This document shows, one piece after another, positions 60,212 to 64,000 of a stretch of DNA of 64,000 nucleotides. The notes under the pieces are model-generated. The model saw nothing but the letters and a program-made list of their open reading frames with translations, searched no databases and was not told the DNA's origin. Source of the DNA: Zhengitettix transpicula (Eukaryota; Arthropoda; Insecta; Orthoptera; Tetrigidae). Location: assembly GCA_037074705.1 (NCBI GenBank), contig CM073590.1:53585895-53649894 (forward strand). Reading direction: 5' to 3'. Numbering within the stretch: the first letter of the stretch is position 1; each line of letters starts with the position of its first letter. The translations under genes and the position numbers were made by a program.

Positions 60212-60988
60212 TATGTTAGTAAGGATATGACATTGTCAAAAATAATTGCAATATTGGCATGGAAAGGAAAGAGATAGGTTGTGGCTTACCTGAAAGTCAA
60301 GTGCAGTGTCACCATAAAGAACTGAAGGTTGTTCCTTAAATTTTTGAAGGCTCTAATCCTCTTTCGTCAGGAAGGAGTGTTACACCATTTCGTGCACTGG
60401 CTGGCTGTGGACTTATATATAGTGTCCTTCCTATATACACATACAATACATACATTCATTCATTTAGATAGACAAGAGAGACAGTGTAGCTGGCGTATCT
60501 GAAATAAACAGTTGGTCCAATCAGGCTGTGCAGAAATGAGGATCAAATTATTGAGGACCTGAACCTCCTTCATCAGGATAGTATATCTGAACTGCTTGGT
60601 GGCCAGGCATGACTTGACAAATTCAAACTGTGGCGCACCAGTCATTTGACAGATTGTTGCTGTCTTCATTGGTTGGATGTTTATTGTGATAAAAATGTGT
60701 AATATATTTCGTTTTATATTTTATTCATATTCAACTACTGAATTTAAATACATTTTTTGTTATTTCTAGACCGAAATTTTGGATGAAGATAAGAGGTTGG
60801 TCAGCGCCGTGGATTATTACTTTATTCAAGAAGATGGTAGTCGTTTTAAAGTTTCTCTTGTGTTCTTGCCATATTTTTACATTCTTCCTAGGAAAGATAA
60901 CACACAGGAAATTATGGGTTATCTGTCTAAGAAATATGCTGGAATTTTAGCCAAGGTTGAAGTAGTATGTAAAGAAGATTTGGATCTG
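50472..60988 (+). CDS. POLE: DNA polymerase epsilon catalytic subunit, exons 1-3 (3' end outside window)
   Basis: Three in-frame exons (50472-50542, 54203-54326, 60770-60988) give the first 138 residues or so of POLE, the leading-strand replicative polymerase with 3'-5' proofreading. The diagnostic stretch is [18 protein letters not shown] followed by [20 protein letters not shown] and the end [12 protein letters not shown], all highly conserved in the N-terminal region that precedes the exonuclease domain. Human POLE is about 2,286 residues, so the catalytic parts lie to the right. Exon junctions keep frame and obey GT-AG. The gene starts 422 bp from SEC13 on the other strand, with an E2F-type site between. 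Introns 1 and 2 (3.7 and 6.4 kb) are filled with repeats. Confidence 0.95.
50621..50815. repeat. Small inverted-repeat element, family B (best ends)
   Basis: About 36-bp terminal inverted repeats: AATAAGAAAAATAGCCAAAT near 50626 and its complement ending in TATTTGGCTATTTTTTTTAT near 50803. MITE-like in size. It lies 78 bp beyond POLE exon 1. Confidence 0.75.
51580..51870. repeat. Inverted-repeat element, family D
   Basis: Left GGTATAGAAAGGAAAGAGAG and GGCTTACCTTAAATTCAAGC; right CCAACTTTTGAATTAAAGGAA and TTCATATCAATT. The centre has TTCCTGAAGAAGGGGGCTTAG followed by GCCCTGGAAAA. A sister half copy follows at 51895-52010. Confidence 0.65.
52036..52350. repeat. Foldback element, family C
   Basis: Left arm AGATATTTGGATGGGAAAGA with AACTTGAAATCAACCGATG; right arm CCAACTATTAATTTCAGGTAAG and TCTTATCCAAATGTGTT. 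Arms are diverged. Followed by a TA tract (52369-52410). Confidence 0.7.
52415..52870 (-). mobile_element. tRNA-headed SINE, inverted copy with two tails
   Basis: Inverted tRNA-like head 52571-52642 (GACCCAGGTGGGACTTGAAC...GGCCACCGGGTC). The tail (TTCAAACTTGAATAGTGAGG, GCATATGAATTCACATAAAGCG complement) lies at 52415-52560 and again from about 52800. In POLE intron 1, next to a PLE fragment. Confidence 0.75.
52895..53225 (-). mobile_element. PLE connector fragment
   Basis: On the - strand [20 protein letters not shown] matches the [19 protein letters not shown] segment of PLE-1 between RT and nuclease. It directly abuts a SINE copy on its left. Located in POLE intron 1. Confidence 0.7.
53841..54130. 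repeat. Foldback element, family C
   Basis: Left AACATTTAGATAGGAAAGAA and TTACCTGAAATCAACAGTTGG; right CCAACTGTTGATTTCTGGTAA and CTTTCCCATCTAAAAGTGTT. Centre holds CCTGACAAAGGTGGCTCAGG. The right arm ends about 70 bp before POLE exon 2. Confidence 0.75.
54203..54326 (+). CDS. POLE: POLE exon 2
   Basis: Acceptor GGTTTCAATAG ending 54202, donor GTAACT at 54327. Encodes [15 protein letters not shown], then [20 protein letters not shown], the conserved POLE stretch. Phase 2 in, phase 0 out. Using the AG two bases later would break the frame. Confidence 0.93.
54640..56480 (-). mobile_element. LINE relic with endonuclease, linker and RT remnants
   Basis: Heavily frame-shifted - strand coding remnant. 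From right to left it shows an apurinic-endonuclease-like ILFDDFNA (near 56310), a linker with [15 protein letters not shown] (near 55800), [17 protein letters not shown] (near 55510), NYRGLKKYI (near 55320) and a 3' stretch YLYGSETL (near 54780). The order endonuclease, linker, RT, GSETL is that of non-LTR retrotransposons. A (TC)n run sits inside it at 55245-55283. Clade not assigned. Confidence 0.65.
55245..55283 (+). repeat. (TC)n microsatellite
   Basis: About 19 perfect dinucleotide units within a LINE relic in POLE intron 2. Confidence 0.9.
56705..56965 (+). mobile_element. PLE connector fragment
   Basis: The + strand holds a decayed version of the stretch before the Cys-rich connector (compare the [18 protein letters not shown] region of PLE-1), around 56735-56860, where [16 protein letters not shown] can be read. 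No terminal repeats are visible. Located in POLE intron 2. Confidence 0.65.
56970..58780 (+). other. POLE intron 2 segment with unassigned Cys-rich frame
   Basis: A 114-residue - strand frame (57238-57582) contains 11 Cys but no domain I can name. The stretch 57955-58370 is GC-richer and has an internal GCACCAGC...GCTGGTGC inverted pair near 58186; it could be part of an unidentified retroelement. No end pairs were found. Confidence 0.3.
58780..59816 (+). mobile_element. Penelope-like element (PLE-3), 3' half
   Basis: Sense-strand 3' half of a PLE. It contains the Cys-rich connector (near 59050-59200) and [20 protein letters not shown] near 59205-59265, a GIY-YIG domain with the Gly changed to Ala. 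A simple-repeat-rich 3' region and then a terminal repeat (59580-59816) ending TTTCCATACCAATAT follow in the same order as in PLE-1. RT is missing, with stop codons scattered through the frame. Confidence 0.8.
59837..60171. mobile_element. Small solo-LTR-like repeat in a TA tract
   Basis: 335 bp from TGTAGCC to GTTACA, more GC-rich than its surroundings, with ATATAT on each side. TGT...ACA ends suggest a solo LTR, but no related copy is present here to confirm it. Confidence 0.45.
60220..60415 (+). repeat. PLE-type terminal repeat
   Basis: Starts near GGCATGGAAAGGAAAGAG (60257), continues GGCTTACCTGAAAGTCAAGTG and ends GTGCACTGGCTGGCTG. The hairpin part is degraded. Lies in POLE intron 2 after a TA tract. 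Confidence 0.75.
60455..60680. repeat. Family C element, right arm degraded
   Basis: ATTTAGATAGACAAGAGAGAC and GTATCTGAAATAAACAGTTGG near 60463-60515 match the family left arm; the inverse right arm is only partly recognisable (CAGATTGTTGCTGTCTTCATT). It lies just before POLE exon 3. Confidence 0.55.
60770..60988 (+). CDS. POLE: POLE exon 3
   Basis: 73 codons, phase 0 both ends. Acceptor TTATTTCTAG ending 60769, donor GTAAAT at 60989. Encodes [20 protein letters not shown] and ends [13 protein letters not shown], closely matching animal POLE. The next exon is beyond 61000 and was not found before 64000. Confidence 0.95.
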
Positions 60989-61334
60989 GTAAATATATTT
61001 ATAGTGATTAATTGATGTTATTGTCATTATTGCACAAGGTGGTTTTATGGAAGGTGTTTTTTTATTGGAATGTGCTTTACACTTAGTAAATATATGAAAC
61101 ATTATTTATAATGCTTATAAGCACCTAAGGTTATTTACATGAAAACCTTAGAAATTAAACTATTGATTTTGACGTTCGAATAACAACAAACATTTAGTAT
61201 TGTCTTTTGTATTTATCTATGTTCCAAGGCAGACTCCTAATTATTCTGCCACAGCTGAAATTCATCAAAAGAATTACTTTGACAAATTAATTTTCTGTAT
61301 TTCCTCATTGCCCTTTAATGTATAATAAAAGTTT

Positions 61335-61575
61335 TTAATAAGAAAGATAGACAAAATAAGTGATGATATAACTACCACACGTTTCTGGGATCCTTGTCTC
61401 TTTCATCAGGTGCGAATAAGAAGCTAGAGTGACACAAGTGCAGTTGTGTTGCTCTAGGCTCTTCTTCATACCTGATATAAGGGACAAGGAGCCCAGAAAC
61501 ATTATGTGGTATTTATATTATCACATATTTGTCTGAATTGGCTATCTTTCTTATTAATTATTTACAATCATACAT
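61335..61575. repeat. Foldback element, family B
   Basis: Left arm AAGAAAGATAGACAAAATAAG through CACACGTTTCTGGGATCCTTG and CATCAGGTG; right arm is its inverse through CAAGGAGCCCAGAAACATTA to GCTATCTTTCTTATTA. Arms of roughly 105 bp. POLE intron after exon 3. Confidence 0.75.
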
Positions 61576-61854
61576 AAACTTTTTCATTTTAATAAATGTT
61601 TTTGTTTGCCTAAACTTTGTAGGTTTTTTATTTTTATTATTATTAAAATTAACTTTCACTCTGGAGACTTTACAGTTGTGATAATAATATAATAAAAGTA
61701 TATACAATTGTAAAAATTAAACAAATAAAACATAAGGTATTTACAATTTGTAAATATTTCACATGTAAACTTGTGGTCTTAGATGTGACCCTTGCTATTC
61801 CAAGTTAGAGACGAGAGAAACTGACTAACTTGTTTACCACATATTAACATATTA

Positions 61855-64000
61855 GCCGGCATGATGTTAGCGATCGATTCGGTCTTTGGGGAAACTTCAT
61901 GTTTGAAAAGCGTTAAGGAGGTTATGGGGGAAGATGGGAAGAACGGATATTTAGGGAGGAGGTTAGAGTTAGGTAATTCCGGTGCGATTTAAGGGGAGGA
62001 TGATGTCAATTGTGAGTTTCCTTTTTAGTCTGCGATTTTGTGAAGGAGGGGTGTGTTACTGTAGATTAGCTCAATGAGATTCAGATGGTTGATGGAGCTA
62101 TTTATTAGGGGACTTGGTAGATTTCTGAATTATGGCAGGAATTAGGGGAATTTCTAGGTCTTTGTGGATAACTGAGTTGCGAAGGTACCGGGGGAATTTG
62201 ATATTAAACGGAGAATTTTGTTTTGTTTGTATTTTGTTGGAGTGGGACTAGGCAGTGGATCCCCATATGGCACATGAGTACGAACACATGGGACGGCTAG
62301 ATAGACGAGTCTTTTGGTGCTAAGGGATATGGGAGATTTTCTGTTGATAAGAGGGAAGAGTTGTTTTATTTTGTTGTTGATTCTGGAGGTAATGTGGGCT
62401 ATGTGAGGTTTCCATGATAATTTGGAATCAAGGATAAGGCCTAGGTATGGTGTAGTTTGTTGAATAGGTATTTTGGTGTCGTTTAAAAAGAAGGAGTGGT
62501 TGAGGGAATGTTTGATTTTAAGGGTGAAGGGAATGATTGTGAATTTGGTAGGGTTTATGCTGATTCTCCATTTTTTAGCCCAGCTTTCAATACCATTAAG
62601 TGTGATTTGTAGTTTTCTGGAGCCTGAGTCAAGAGAGCCTGTTTGGAGGAGTATGGCAAGGTCATCTGCAAAAAGTACTGTTTTAGTAGATAGGTTTTGA
62701 GGTATGTTGTGAAAATAGAGGTTGAAGAGGAAAGGGCCTAGGATGCTGCCTTGGGGGACGCCAGAGGAAATAGGGAAGGAATTTGAAAGGGTATTGTTAA
62801 ATTTGACAGAGAAAGAGTGGTTTGTAAGATAGTTAGTAAGGATTCTGTAGAGTGAATCATTAAGTCGGTCTTTGATTTTGGAAAGTAGTGATTGGTGGTG
62901 TATTTTATCAAAATCTTTTTCTACATCTAGGAAGGCAGCAATGCACGAGTTATTGGTGTCGAAGGAATTGTTGATGTAGAATGTCACTGAGTAGAGTTGA
63001 TGGGTGCAAGAGTGTTTGGGTCTAAAGCCGTATTGAGCAGGAGGAATGAGGTGGGTTAATTCTTTGCCAAGGAGGGGAAGAAGGAGTTTTTCGAACAATT
63101 TGGATGAAGAGGGGACGAGACTGTTGGTTCTGTAACTATTGGGACAGGATTTGGGTTTGTTTGGCTTTGGGATCATTATTATATGGGCGTGCTTCCAGGC
63201 TGTTGGGTAATATGTAGTACTGATGATTGCATTGAAAATTATTGTTATTAAAATGGAAGCTTTTTTAGGGAAGTATTTCAGGTGGAGGGGAGTGACAAGG
63301 TCATGACCAGGAGAGTGTTTATTTTTTATTTTGTTTATGGTAGAGCAGATTAGGGTAGGAGTGAATAGTTTAGGTAGAGGTGACAGTTGAAGAGGTTGGA
63401 GGAGAGTGTTATTGATCTTGTTATTGTGTTAAAAGTTGATTGTTTGGTTTGGAGAGAATTGGGATGTGAGAAGGTTTGTGAATAAATTAGCTTTGTGGGC
63501 TGGAGAGGTATACCATTGGTTTTGATGTTTGAGAGGAGGGATATCACAATGAAGTTTGGTTAGGGTTTTGGTTTTTCTCCATATGGAGTAGTTGGAGGAA
63601 TTCAGTTGTTGGAGATAGTTAAAGTAGTTTGCCTCGAAGATGTATTTTAATGTTTGTTTGAGTTGTTGGGAAATAGTGTTAAAGTGGGTTTTGTCGGCTG
63701 TGTATTTAGATTCAATCCATCTTTTACGGGAATTTTTTTTTTTTGTGTAGAAGGTCTTTTATGATAGGATATAAGGGATATTGTCAGCGTGTTTTAGTTG
63801 GGGGTGGAAAGTGGGAAGCTGATGCAGAAGGATGATTGTTTGCGAGTTGTCAAGAGCTGTGTCAATATCAGAAGGAGATTTGAGAGGAATTTGTAGATTG
63901 ATTTGTGGGTCAATGAGGGAAGAGTAACATTGCCAATTTATGAAGTGGCTATTTTTATTCTGAGAAGAGAGTGGAGATAGAGTAAGATTAAGATTGGCGA
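61855..64000 (-). mobile_element. Jockey-type LINE, 3' part of ORF2 (5' end outside window)
   Basis: A 340-residue open frame (62154-63176) has the non-LTR RT motifs in order: PKPNKPKSCPNSYRTNSL, LIPPAQYGFRPKHSC, AAFLDVEKDFDKIHH, SSGVPQGSILGP, TVLFADDLAILL (catalytic FADD) and YLGLILDSKLSWKPHI. The PKP..P.SYR.I.LL and GFR..HS..HQL pattern is that of the Jockey clade, common in arthropods. Upstream (63540-64000, other frames) the linker continues, e.g. RKRWIESKYTADKTHFN, so the Met at 63176 is not the true start; a run of A (T on the + strand near 63730) may cause one frame break. The 3' end near 61855 is approximate. One of the least decayed LINEs here; inserted antisense in POLE. Confidence 0.88.

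Overview
This 64-kb window is animal nuclear DNA: AT-rich, with intron-split housekeeping genes and many repeats. Gene content and a Jockey-type LINE suggest a protostome invertebrate, most likely an arthropod; the species cannot be fixed from sequence alone. Three conserved genes are present. (1) On the + strand, 15 coding exons between 1658 and 46743 give the C-terminal ~1,103 residues of a Ski2-type RNA helicase (SKIV2L/SKIC2, fly twister), the motor of the cytoplasmic Ski complex that feeds RNA to the exosome. Its first exons lie left of the window. (2) On the - strand, 49102-50049, is an apparently complete, single-exon SEC13, a beta-propeller shared by the COPII coat, nuclear pore and SEA/GATOR complexes. 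(3) On the + strand from 50472 are the first three coding exons of POLE, the DNA polymerase epsilon catalytic subunit, which runs off the right edge. SEC13 and POLE are head to head across 422 bp holding a palindromic E2F-type site, as expected for an S-phase gene such as POLE.

Most of the rest is transposon-derived, nearly all within introns. Penelope-like elements (PLEs; reverse transcriptase plus GIY-YIG nuclease) occur as one nearly complete copy with inverted terminal repeats (4521-7070), two large decayed copies (28690-30290, 58780-59816) and several fragments. Their terminal repeats and related small foldback elements are scattered throughout. Other elements are four LINE relics (36490-37640, 43770-46020, 54640-56480, and a Jockey-type copy 61855-64000), a Ty3/gypsy integrase-LTR fragment (12826-14100), solo-LTR-like pieces set in TA tracts, tRNA-headed SINEs, a Tc1-like foldback (35736-36256), a 501-bp near-perfect palindrome (27796-28296) and an element built of ~210-300-bp internal units (30376-32570, related to 23225-24500).

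Layout: 1-46743 is SKIV2L with introns of 79 bp to 6.9 kb; 46744-49101 is intergenic; 49102-50049 is SEC13; 50050-50471 is the shared promoter; 50472-64000 is POLE exons 1-3 and introns. The most unusual signal is a superfamily of inverted-repeat elements related to the PLE termini. They carry a juxtaposed acceptor/donor motif (TTTCAG directly followed by GTAAG) like a recursive-splicing ratchet point, together with a hammerhead-ribozyme-like half motif (CTGANGA, hairpin, GAAA). Both readings are inferences that need testing.
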